Assembly (NCBI GenBank): GCA_027623815.1
Contig: JAQBUV010000067.1
Coordinates: 1-13,778, forward strand
Source of the DNA: Casp-Chloro-G3 sp002816715
GTDB taxonomy: Bacteria; Chloroflexota; Dehalococcoidia; Lucifugimonadales; UBA3495
Length of the DNA: 13,778 nucleotides
Direction: 5' to 3'
A model generated the notes under the pieces. That model was given only the letters and a program-made list of their open reading frames with translations, had not been told where the DNA came from and made no database searches. Shown piece by piece: positions 6,106-12,314 of the stretch; position 1 is the first letter of the stretch; every line of letters starts with the position of its first letter. A program made the position numbers and the translations under genes.

Positions 6106-7287
6106 ATGGTTGATCTCCGCAATGCCGCCGCCATCGTCGGCATTCACGAGCACGTCACCCGCTACGCGCCCGACAAGAGCGAGCTGCAAATTCAGGGCGA
6201 GAGCGTGATCAAAGCACTGGAGGACGCCGGGCTGACCAAGAACGATGTGGAGGGCTTGTTCACCGCCTCCAGCAGCATCCGCAATAGCGGTCTGAACCTG
6301 GCCGACTACCTGAACATGTACCCCAAGTACGTGGACAACACCACCGTCGGCGGCGGCTCCTTTGAGTTTCACCTGTCCCACGCGCTGACCGCCATCGCCG
6401 CCGGACGTATCAACTGCGCCGTGATTACTTACAGCAGCCTGGCCCGGTCGGGCGGAGTGTCCGTTGGCACCGGCGGTGTCGGCCGCTACGGACACCCCAG
6501 ACTGGACCCATCGCCCGACAGCTTTGAGGAGATTTACGGCCTCACTACGGTTGGTCTCTACGCGATGATCGCCCAGCGTCACATGCACCTCTTTGGCACA
6601 ACCTCGGAACAATTGGCCGAGGTAGCAGTGGCAACCCGGAAACACGCTTCAATGAATCCTGAAGCCCTGTTCCGCACCCCCATCACGGTGGCGGATGTGG
6701 TCAACGCTCGGGTGATTTCCTCTCCGCTGCACCTGTTGGACTGCTGTGTGATCACCGACGGCGGCGGCGCGGTGGTGGTCGCCTCGCCGGAGGTGGCCCG
6801 CAACTGCCGACAGACTCCGGTGTGGGTGCTGGGCGCCGGTGAAGCGGTGGCCCACCAGGGCGCTGGACAACGAGACCTGATCTACATTGCCGCCAAGCAG
6901 AGCCACCAGCCCGCCTTTGAGATGGCTGGCGTGACTCATAAAGACATCGACATGGCGATGATCTACGACTCGTTCACCATCACGGTGGTGGAGACCCTGG
7001 AAGACCTGGGTTTCTGCGAAAAAGGCGAGGGCGGACAGTTTGTTTCCGGCGGGCGAATACAGATTGGCGGCGAGTTGCCCATCAATACCGATGGCGGCGG
7101 TCTCTCTTCCAACCACCCGGGGATGAGAGGGATATTCCTGCTGTTGGAAGCCACCCGTCAACTGAGGCACCAATTTGAAGGAACGCCCCGACAAGTGCCT
7201 AACTGCCGGTTGGCCCTCTGCCACGGCACCGGCGGCGCGCTGGGGTCTCGACACAGCGGCGGCACCGTAATTTTAGGGAGGGACTAG
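6106..7287 (+). CDS. Thiolase-like (SCP2-thiolase/lipid-transfer type) acyl-CoA enzyme
   Basis: This 393-residue protein of the thiolase fold belongs to the SCP-x/lipid-transfer branch, which usually works with a DUF35 partner. The N-terminal half holds the DVEGLFT block (47-53) and, where thiolases carry the acyl-accepting Cys, VGGGSFEFH (81-89) with Ser85 instead. The C-terminal half holds YDSFT (287-291), GGLSSNHPGMRG with the conserved H337, and CHGTGG with C372-H373. With no nucleophilic Cys a classical thiolase reaction is unlikely. By analogy with Ltp2-type aldolases, a C-C bond cleavage (retro-aldol) or other acyl-CoA chemistry on branched or steroid-like substrates is more likely; this is an inference. 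The ATG follows TGAGG at a suitable distance. The stop is 3 bp before the DUF35 start, pointing to one complex. Confidence 0.85.
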   Translation: MVDLRNAAAIVGIHEHVTRYAPDKSELQIQGESVIKALEDAGLTKNDVEGLFTASSSIRNSGLNLADYLNMYPKYVDNTTVGGGSFEFHLSHALTAIAAGRINCAVITYSSLARSGGVSVGTGGVGRYGHPRLDPSPDSFEEIYGLTTVGLYAMIAQRHMHLFGTTSEQLAEVAVATRKHASMNPEALFRTPITVADVVNARVISSPLHLLDCCVITDGGGAVVVASPEVARNCRQTPVWVLGAGEAVAHQGAGQRDLIYIAAKQSHQPAFEMAGVTHKDIDMAMIYDSFTITVVETLEDLGFCEKGEGGQFVSGGRIQIGGELPINTDGGGLSSNHPGMRGIFLLLEATRQLRHQFEGTPRQVPNCRLALCHGTGGALGSRHSGGTVILGRD

Positions 7288-7290
7288 GCT

Positions 7291-7701
7291 ATGCCCGAAT
7301 GGAACAAACCGTTACCCAGCATCGTCGGGGAGACGAGGCCTTACTGGGAATCCTGCCGCCGGGGCGAGTTGGTCATTCAACGGTGCGATAGCTGCCACGA
7401 GTATCAATTCTATCCTCGGGGCATCTGCGCCAATTGCTGGTCCAACGACATCAAATGGGTTAAGGCCAGCGGCAAAGGCACCGTGTGGACTTACACCGTC
7501 ACCTACCAGAACCGCACTCAGGGGTTCGCACAGGACGTTCCCTACGTTTTGGCCCTGGTCGAACTGGCAGAGGGTGTCAAAATGTTCACCAACATTGTTG
7601 AGTGTAACCCGCAGGATGTAAAGATTGGGCTGCCGGTGGAAGTGACCTTTGTGCAGGCCAACAATCAGGTTACTGTTCCCTACTTTAAGCCCTCAGCCTG
7701 A
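7291..7701 (+). CDS. DUF35 zinc-ribbon/OB-fold protein, partner of the thiolase-like enzyme
   Basis: This 136-residue protein has the standard DUF35 build. An N-terminal helix (PYWESCRRGELVIQRC) leads into a rubredoxin-like zinc ribbon, CDSC and CANC (about residues 32-49), and an OB-fold domain (about 58-130) with VWTYTVTYQNRT and the proline-containing strand PYVLALVELAEGV. In characterised complexes (archaeal thiolase/HMG-CoA synthase, steroid side-chain aldolase) this protein bridges subunits and helps bind or channel the CoA intermediate. It starts 3 bp after the upstream stop, with GGGAGGGACTAGG lying across that stop, so the two are translationally coupled. The next gene is convergent, so the operon has just two genes. 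Confidence 0.88.
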   Translation: MPEWNKPLPSIVGETRPYWESCRRGELVIQRCDSCHEYQFYPRGICANCWSNDIKWVKASGKGTVWTYTVTYQNRTQGFAQDVPYVLALVELAEGVKMFTNIVECNPQDVKIGLPVEVTFVQANNQVTVPYFKPSA

Positions 7702-7746
7702 TTGGGCAGACCCTGGTGAGTATCTTAAGAACGACTAGAGGTCGAT

Positions 7747-8505
7747 CTAACAAATCTGACTAAGTCGGTAGCTGACGGCTGGGTCGGGATCGGCCAAACG
7801 GTAGCCAAGGCCCCACTCCAGCAAGATATAACGGGGGGATTTGGGGGCTGGCTCCAGCTTGCGGCGCAGACGGGTGATATAGGCCCTAACATAGTCGCCT
7901 TCATTACCGTACTCCGGCCCCCACGCTTCCTGCAATAACTGTCGCGGCGTGACCACCTGCCCGACGTACTTTACCAAAACCCTCAACACCGACCACTCAC
8001 GGGGAGTCAGTTTAACGGGTCTGCCGCCCAGGGTCACCAGACTGCTTTCCAAGTCGATACTGAGTTCTTCTGACTGATAGATCTGACCAGTCTGCTCACT
8101 CCGGTATGGAACCGAGCGACGCAGAATAGCTCTGACCCTAGCCATTAGCTCTTCGATGTCAAAAGGTTTTGCCAGGTAATCATCCGCCCCTACGTCTAGA
8201 GCCGTCGCCTTGATACCGGCGTCACTCCGAACACTGAGCATAATTATCGGCACCGTGGAAAAACTGCGAACCTGCCGGGCAGCAGAAACTCCATCGATTC
8301 CCGGCATCATAACGTCCAGAATTATCAAGTCGGGGTTATCGTTCCTTACCTCCTCCAACATCGCCGTACCTGAGTAGAAAGGCTTGCATCGATAACCTCG
8401 GGATTCGAGGGCGTAGAAAACCACAGTGGCGATGGCCACGTCATCGTCCACCACATATACCAGAAGATTAGTTGAGCCGGTACTACCTGGGGAGTTCATA
8501 ATCAT
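7747..8505 (-). CDS. OmpR/KdpE-like winged-helix response regulator
   Basis: This 252-residue two-component regulator has a receiver domain (about 14-130) with acidic pocket D20-D22, phosphoacceptor D64 in ILDVMMPG, S91 and K113. Its winged-helix DNA-binding domain (about 148-240) contains the recognition segment VRAYITRLRRKLEP. The sequence SPRYILLEWGLGYRL and WGPEYGNEGDYVR resemble KdpE more than PhoB. No sensor kinase or kdpFABC genes are in the window, so it is an orphan here and the stimulus is unknown. Two in-frame ATGs occur, at 8505 and 8499; neither has a good ribosome-binding site, so the exact start is uncertain by two codons. An A/T-rich upstream region with an inverted repeat could hold its promoter and operator. 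Confidence 0.9.
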   Translation of the reverse strand: MIMNSPGSTGSTNLLVYVVDDDVAIATVVFYALESRGYRCKPFYSGTAMLEEVRNDNPDLIILDVMMPGIDGVSAARQVRSFSTVPIIMLSVRSDAGIKATALDVGADDYLAKPFDIEELMARVRAILRRSVPYRSEQTGQIYQSEELSIDLESSLVTLGGRPVKLTPREWSVLRVLVKYVGQVVTPRQLLQEAWGPEYGNEGDYVRAYITRLRRKLEPAPKSPRYILLEWGLGYRLADPDPAVSYRLSQIC

Positions 8506-8523
8506 CGAGTGCTGAAGGTCAAC

Positions 8524-8540
8524 TAAAAGGAGCGCTTTTA
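8524..8540. promoter_or_regulatory. Inverted repeat upstream of the KdpE-like regulator
   Basis: TAAAAG (8524-8529) and CTTTTA (8535-8540) form a perfect 6-bp inverted repeat with a 5-bp centre. It starts 19 bp from the ATG at 8505, next to an AT-rich stretch (TATATATTA) that could hold a minus-strand -10. It is a plausible autoregulatory site. Confidence 0.35.
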
Positions 8541-8608
8541 TATATTACTAAATGTAATGTCACCCTGCCAAAATATACGGTAGTGGTTCAGTTTACCGGG
8601 TCACAAAT

Positions 8609-8699
8609 GGGACTCTATTCGTCACACCGGCCCTCGCCGGTGCCCAGATACAAGGTTAATCGATATCCTCTAAAGGATTTCGGCTTGCGCCGGAATGAC
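8609..8699 (+). repeat. Dispersed palindromic repeat, copy B
   Basis: This copy lies inside the MITE-like element and is the same unit as 1014-1107 in the opposite orientation. It has GGGACTCTATT, a perfect CACCGG/CCGGTG hairpin (8625-8642), CCAGATACA and a terminal CGGC/GCCG hairpin ending in GGAATGAC. Where copy A has a mismatch in the CACCGG hairpin, this copy pairs fully. Confidence 0.65.
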
Positions 8700-8716
8700 G
8701 AGAACCAAACTGAACC

Positions 8717-8892
8717 CAGGGCAATCGCATCTCCTTGAAATCAGACAATCAGCTAGCAACTCCTGTGATGTCCGAGCCTTAATGGCCAAATTCGTCGTTC
8801 CGGCGGAAGCCGGAATCCAGGGAATGAAACTGGACACCGGCTTTCGCCAGTGCGACGCTGGCCCTTCTATAGGGTAAGATGCGATTGCCCTG
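8717..8892. repeat. Internal 16-bp inverted repeat of the MITE-like element
   Basis: CAGGGCAATCGCATCT (8717-8732) recurs as its exact reverse complement at 8877-8892, touching the right terminal repeat. A 15-base part, GGGCAATCGCATCTC (8719-8733), occurs again at 10310-10324, so it is dispersed beyond this element. Confidence 0.65.
8794..8852 (-). repeat. Dispersed palindromic repeat, copy C (short)
   Basis: A perfect hairpin TTCCGGC (8798-8804) with GCCGGAA (8809-8815) is followed by CTGGACACCGGC, a 12-base match to copy A, and an imperfect second hairpin. It has the same orientation as copy A and is opposite to copy B 100 bp away. The spacer between hairpins is much shorter than in A. Confidence 0.6.
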
Positions 8893-8908
8893 AAACTGAA
8901 CCACTACC

Positions 8909-8988
8909 CAATATACTAAATTCTAAGCCTGTCTAAAAATATACTTCCGCTGACAGACTAGATTTTATCGAGAATTGCCTCAGCTTGC
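8909..8988. other. Gap between the MITE-like element and the TPR gene
   Basis: No gene is seen. AGCCTGTC (8926-8933) can pair with GACAGACT (8952-8959), with one wobble and an 18-base loop, downstream of the TPR gene on the minus strand. It is a weak stem and not a clear terminator. Confidence 0.3.
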
Positions 8989-9336
8989 TCACCCGGTATT
9001 GCGTAACTCTTCACATTTATCCTGGTCTGCCTCGGCCAAATCCGGCTGGTCGTTAAACAGGTAGGCCAGAGACCGTCGCCCGTAGTAGTTGTCATCGGTA
9101 GGACTAAGGTCAATGGCCCGGGTCAGATCGTCAATTGACTCCTGGAAAAGGCCCAACTCATAATGAGAGACTCCCCGGTTGAAATAGGCCTCGGCGAAGT
9201 CGCCATCCAACTCTATCGCCTTGGTGTAGTCCGCCATTGCTTGGTCGTAGGCCCCGTTACGACTGTAACGGTTTCCCCGGTCGTTGAACCCGGCAGCGTC
9301 TTGAGGTTCTTCAGGCGGATTGGGTCTGGGTCTCAT
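8989..9336 (-). CDS. Small tetratricopeptide repeat protein
   Basis: This 115-residue protein is almost entirely TPR. Repeat 1 spans about 14-47 (GNRYSRNGAYDQAMADYTKAIEL), repeat 2 about 48-81 (AYFNRGVSHYELGLFQESIDDLTRAIDL), and a degenerate third runs to the end. The conserved small and aromatic positions (G/Y, A, Y) are present in the first two. TPRs are protein-binding scaffolds, so it may be an adaptor, but no partner is evident. There is no signal peptide or membrane segment. It begins 28 bp after the stop of the upstream SDR gene on the same strand and lacks a clear ribosome-binding site, so it is probably cotranscribed with the SDR. The short proline-rich N-terminus (RPRPNPPEEP) could be a linker. 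Confidence 0.8.
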   Translation of the reverse strand: MRPRPNPPEEPQDAAGFNDRGNRYSRNGAYDQAMADYTKAIELDGDFAEAYFNRGVSHYELGLFQESIDDLTRAIDLSPTDDNYYGRRSLAYLFNDQPDLAEADQDKCEELRNTG

Positions 9337-9364
9337 ATCTGAAATTGTTGCCAGTTAGGTTTGA

Positions 9365-10156
9365 TTAGATCACCGACCTGACCAGACCGCCATCCACCAG
9401 AATGGTCGTGCCGGTGATGTAGCTAGACTTGCCAGAGGCCAGGAACCCCACCAGGTAACCCAGTTCCTTGGGATCTCCAATGCGACCGACCGCGGTTTCA
9501 CCCGCCCGCGACTCCAATCCTGCCTCCACGGTGGTGCCCAACTCCTTGGCCCGAGAGGTAACATTGGAAAGCATCCGCTCGGTCAGAATTGAACCCGGAC
9601 AGACGTTGTTCACTAAAATGCCGTCCCGACCCACCTCGTCGGCCAAACTCTTGGCGAAAGCGACCACGCCCAGGCGGGTGGCGCCGGAGAGAGCCAGGTT
9701 GGGTATCGGCTGATAGACGGTGCTGGCCAGAATGTTGATGATACGACCGCCACCCTGCGCCTTCAGGTGAGGAACCGCCTCACGGGACATACGCGCGAAG
9801 AAGAATAGAGACCGCTGCACTGCCGTTTCCCACTGCTCCTCAGTAGCAGTTGCGGAACGGGCCAGCGGTGGTCCTCCGGAGTTGTTTACCATTATGTCCA
9901 GGTGGCCGTAATGGCTGACGGTGGTGCTAATCAAATCCTTGATCGTGTCGTAGCTTTCCAAGTCACCGGCGTAAGTGAGCACATCAGCCCCGGTGGCGTC
10001 CCTGATTTCCTCGGCAGCCTGGTCCAAGTCCTCCTTGGTTCGACTGCACATCACAATCTTCGCGCCTTCTTCGGCCAGTACGTCGGCACAAGCCCGGCCC
10101 AAACCTTTGCTGGCGCCGCCAATTATTGCAACTTTACCTTTTAGCTCCAGATCCAT
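9365..10156 (-). CDS. SDR-family oxidoreductase-like protein lacking the YxxxK motif
   Basis: This 263-residue protein has the Rossmann fold of short-chain dehydrogenases. It carries a GGASKGLG nucleotide loop (13-20), NNSGG (91-95), the catalytic-region Ser145 in NILAST, an NNVCPG block and the C-terminal YITGTTILVDGG segment. Normally Tyr lies 13 residues after the Ser and Lys four later. Here the region reads IPNLALSGATRLGVV, with Ser157/Gly158 in place of Tyr and Arg161/Leu162 in place of Lys. It resembles a 3-oxoacyl-ACP-reductase-like SDR branch with this replacement, so classical reductase activity is doubtful. The start has an excellent AAGGAGA site 7 bases away. It leads a unit with the TPR gene and has its own well-formed promoter about 100 bp upstream. 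Confidence 0.86.
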   Translation of the reverse strand: MDLELKGKVAIIGGASKGLGRACADVLAEEGAKIVMCSRTKEDLDQAAEEIRDATGADVLTYAGDLESYDTIKDLISTTVSHYGHLDIMVNNSGGPPLARSATATEEQWETAVQRSLFFFARMSREAVPHLKAQGGGRIINILASTVYQPIPNLALSGATRLGVVAFAKSLADEVGRDGILVNNVCPGSILTERMLSNVTSRAKELGTTVEAGLESRAGETAVGRIGDPKELGYLVGFLASGKSSYITGTTILVDGGLVRSVI

Positions 10157-10193
10157 TGGATTAGTCTCCTTCTAGATTTTGCATCAAAATTAA

Positions 10194-10247
10194 TTCGCCA
10201 TTCTTCGCCATTCACTGGAAACGGCGTACTGGAAACGGCGTATACGC
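10194..10247. repeat. Two adjacent perfect tandem duplications and a palindrome
   Basis: TTCGCCATTC is duplicated head to tail (10194-10213). It is followed immediately by ACTGGAAACGGCGT duplicated head to tail (10214-10241). The end overlaps a perfect 10-bp palindrome GCGTATACGC (10238-10247). This lies in the predicted 5' leader of the SDR gene, beginning just downstream of its start of transcription. It may be an operator array or replication slippage. Confidence 0.7.
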
Positions 10248-10260
10248 GCAACTTGGGCAG

Positions 10261-10289
10261 ATTATAGCAGAGCCTCGCCAGAGTGGTAA
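10261..10289 (-). promoter_or_regulatory. Candidate promoter for the SDR/TPR unit
   Basis: On the minus strand a consensus TATAAT (10261-10266) is preceded by TGC, an extended -10, and by TTACCA (10284-10289) at 17 bp. Transcription would start near 10254, giving a leader of about 98 nt that includes the tandem duplications. Confidence 0.5.
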
Positions 10290-10309
10290 GACCAGGGTGA
10301 GTAGTCATC

Positions 10310-10324
10310 GGGCAATCGCATCTC
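10310..10324. repeat. Third copy of GGGCAATCGCATCTC
   Basis: This exact 15-mer also occurs at 8719-8733, and its 14-base reverse complement at 8877-8890. No longer match surrounds it, so it may be a solo end of the same mobile family, upstream of the NarL-type regulator. Confidence 0.45.
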
Positions 10325-10400
10325 AGAGGTACAGCCTCAGTAACCGTGAATCAGGAACGTAGTATGCTAGAAGTATGTCTCTTCCTGGATTTCGGCCTAC

Positions 10401-11027
10401 ATGAACAATCTGCGCATACTAATTATTGCCGACGACCCGCTGGCCCGGGCGGGCCTGGCTATGCTGCTGTCAGACCAGCCCGATTGCGAGGTCATTGGTC
10501 AGGTTGCCAGCGACACGGTGCCAGAGGATGTCCTGAACACCTTACCAGCGGACGTAGTGCTGTGGGACTTGGGCTGGGACTCAACCTCGGCCCTAGAGCA
10601 ACTGGCCGAACTGCAAGAAGGCAGCCCACCGGTAACCGTGGTCATCTCCGACCAGTCCCAGGCAGGAGAAGCTTGGGCCGCCGGAGCCAAGGGAATCCTA
10701 CCCAGGGAGACTGATGCGGTGAGTCTGCGGGCCGCTTTGATCGCGGTGTCCCGGGGTCTGGTGGTCCTAAATCCAACCATCACCCCTTCCCTGCTACCTT
10801 CAGGCGACCAACTACCGGGAACAATAAGCAGTGAACTGACTCCCCGCGAGTTACAGGTGCTGCAACTCTTGGCCGAAGGTCTCCCCAACAAAGGCATTGC
10901 CGGCCGACTGAAAATCAGCGACCACACCGTCAAGTTTCACGTCAACGCCATCATGGGCAAGCTGGGCGCGCAGAGTCGCACCGACGCGGTGATGCGGGCA
11001 ACTCGCGCCGGACTGATAATTATCTGA
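10401..11027 (+). CDS. NarL/FixJ-type response regulator with LuxR HTH
   Basis: This 208-residue two-component regulator has a receiver domain (about 4-118) with acidic residues D11-D12, likely phosphoacceptor D56 in VLWDLGWD and S83. Where the family has a conserved Lys (GYLLKD-type), it has LPRE, so Arg102 replaces it. The LuxR-type HTH (about 146-205) is complete: LTPRELQVLQLLAEGLPNKG, then IAGRLKISDHTVKFHV and the dimerising NAIMGKLGAQSRTDA. The Lys substitution may mean altered phosphorylation or constitutive output. No sensor kinase is adjacent. The start lacks a visible ribosome-binding site. It reads toward the two serine protease genes, with 260 bp between. Confidence 0.9.
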   Translation: MNNLRILIIADDPLARAGLAMLLSDQPDCEVIGQVASDTVPEDVLNTLPADVVLWDLGWDSTSALEQLAELQEGSPPVTVVISDQSQAGEAWAAGAKGILPRETDAVSLRAALIAVSRGLVVLNPTITPSLLPSGDQLPGTISSELTPRELQVLQLLAEGLPNKGIAGRLKISDHTVKFHVNAIMGKLGAQSRTDAVMRATRAGLIII

Positions 11028-11029
11028 AA

Positions 11030-11099
11030 CTTCACCATCACCCCCTGCCCTCTTCCTTGGGGGAGCGGGATGGCCGAGCGGAGCCAGGTAGGGGTGAAG
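11030..11099. repeat. Intergenic inverted repeat, GA-rich family
   Basis: CTTCACC (11030-11036) pairs with GGTGAAG (11093-11099), enclosing a CCC-TCTTCC/GGGAGC-GGG inner hairpin. It starts 3 bp after the regulator stop and resembles the hairpins at 1873-1949 and 3066-3135. It could limit read-through into the protease gene. Confidence 0.5.
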
Positions 11100-11287
11100 G
11101 CCAGCCGCACAATTAAAAGAGCCTCCCCAAACCGACAGGCCCACCTAGCCATTCTGCCAGGTTGCCTCCTAGCCAACTGGGTCGGGTTAACCCCAGCGCC
11201 AATGTATAAAGTGATGTTAAGCCGATTGAACACACTGCTTGACCCATCGGCCTGAACTCAACGGAAATGAATCTGGAGGTCTAAACC

Positions 11288-12187
11288 ATGTCAGAAGTAT
11301 TAGCCAATTTCTCTAACGCACTGGCCGGAACGGTGGAACAGTCTAGCGCCAGCGTAGTCCGAGTTGAAGGACGACACCGACTACCCGCCAGCGGCGTCGT
11401 GTGGTCTGCCGACGGGGTGATAGTCACCGCGCATCACGTTCTGGAGCAGGACGAGAACATCCAGGTCGGCCTTCCCGACGGTCAGACTGTGCCCGCCACC
11501 CTGGTGGGTCGCGACCCAAGCACCGACCTGGCCGTGCTCAAGGTCGAAGCATCTGGACTGAAAACACCGGAATGGTTGGATGCCGAGAGTCTTAAAGTAG
11601 GCAACCTGGCCCTGGCCCTGGGGAGACCTGGGCAGAGCATTCGGGCCACCTTGGGAATTATCAGCGCGGTCGGCAAAGGCTGGCAGACACCCACCGGCGG
11701 CGCGGTAGACCATTACCTGCAGAGTGATGTGACCATGTATCCCGGATTCTCCGGTGGGCCAATGGTTGATTCCACCGGCAAGTTTTTGGGGATTAACTCC
11801 TCAGCGCTGCTGCGGGGCGGCACCACCATCACCATTCCCACGGCCACCGCAGGACGCGTGGTGGAGAGCATACTAGCCCACGGGCATATCCGGCGGGGGT
11901 ACCTGGGGGTAGGCGCCCAACCCACGCGCCTGCCGGACGCTGTCGCATCCCAGCTAGGACAGGAGACCGGCCTGCTGCTGGTGTCGGTGGAACCTGACAG
12001 CCCGGCCGAGCAGGGCAAGTTGTTCATGGGCGATACCATCGTGTCCCTAGCCGGACAGCCGGTGCGCCACCTGGACGACCTCTTTGCCACACTGAGCGGC
12101 GACCGGGTTGGCACATCGGTTCCGGTAAAGATTCTGCGGGGCGGACAGACGCAGGAACTTGCGGTCACCATCGGAGAGCGGACTTAG
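11288..12187 (+). CDS. HtrA/DegP-like serine protease with a C-terminal PDZ domain
   Basis: This 299-residue S1C-type protease has a chymotrypsin-fold domain (about 20-200). The triad is H49 (TAHHVL), D80 (STDLAVLKV) and S155 in YPGFSGGP. One PDZ domain (about 205-295) includes YLGVGAQP, GLLLVSVEPDSPAEQGKL and GDTIVSLAG. Standard HtrA proteins have a signal peptide or membrane anchor and usually one or two PDZ domains. Here the N-terminus, MSEVLANFSNALAGTVEQ, is amphipathic with no hydrophobic segment, so a cytosolic location is likely. The usual GNSGGP is GFSGGP. The start has GGAGGT seven bases upstream. It precedes a second, PDZ-less protease by 127 bp. Confidence 0.9.
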   Translation: MSEVLANFSNALAGTVEQSSASVVRVEGRHRLPASGVVWSADGVIVTAHHVLEQDENIQVGLPDGQTVPATLVGRDPSTDLAVLKVEASGLKTPEWLDAESLKVGNLALALGRPGQSIRATLGIISAVGKGWQTPTGGAVDHYLQSDVTMYPGFSGGPMVDSTGKFLGINSSALLRGGTTITIPTATAGRVVESILAHGHIRRGYLGVGAQPTRLPDAVASQLGQETGLLLVSVEPDSPAEQGKLFMGDTIVSLAGQPVRHLDDLFATLSGDRVGTSVPVKILRGGQTQELAVTIGERT

Positions 12188-12201
12188 TAACGATCTCGAA
12201 A

Positions 12202-12287
12202 CTCACCGCGGAGCCGCAGAGGGCGCTAAGAGCGGAACTAAAGTATCCAAGACAATCTCAGCGAACTTTGCGTCTCCGCGGTTTTGA
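12202..12287. repeat. Inverted repeat between the two protease genes
   Basis: CCGCGGAG (12206-12213) is matched by CTCCGCGG (12274-12281), with further matches outward (CTCA with TGAG) and inward (CGCA with TGCG). It resembles the CCGCAGAG...CTCTGCGG repeats common in bacterial intergenic regions. The loop is about 60 bases. Confidence 0.6.
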
Positions 12288-12314
12288 GACAGATTCTTAA
12301 CCGGAGATTTAACT

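Larger units (their letters stand above)
8579..8908. mobile_element. MITE-like non-coding element with 16-bp terminal inverted repeats
   Basis: The stretch begins with GGTAGTGGTTCAGTTT (8579-8594) and ends with its exact reverse complement (8893-8908). AATATAC occurs just outside both ends (8572-8578 and 8910-8916); taken as 8 bp, the flanks differ at one position. These features fit an insertion with terminal inverted repeats and a target-site duplication. At about 330 bp it has no transposase. The only open frame, about 60 codons at 8695-8877, runs through hairpin repeats and is not convincing. Internally it carries two hairpin units in opposite orientation (8609-8699 and 8794-8852) and a second 16-bp inverted pair (8717-8732 with 8877-8892). 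AAACTGAACC at 8707-8716 repeats part of the right end, hinting at a nested or composite origin. Confidence 0.6.

Noticed and set aside
6649..7254. Minus-strand open frame (201 codons) opposite the thiolase-like gene
   Set aside because: Shadow of a conserved gene in GC-rich DNA; His/Val/Gly-rich low-quality translation and no ribosome-binding site.
7727..7738. AAGAACGACTAG shared with the end of surE (5582-5593)
   Set aside because: A 12-base match is expected several times by chance in 13.8 kb and the flanks do not match.
8695..8877. A 60-codon open frame inside the MITE-like element
   Set aside because: It crosses two palindromic repeats and has no conserved features; better explained as non-coding repeat DNA.
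10194..10241. CRISPR-like array
   Set aside because: Units are short, directly adjacent, of two different kinds and without spacers.
10346..10714. Alternative 122-codon frame starting GTG 10346
   Set aside because: It overlaps the well-supported NarL-type regulator in another frame and turns into Arg/Gly-rich sequence.
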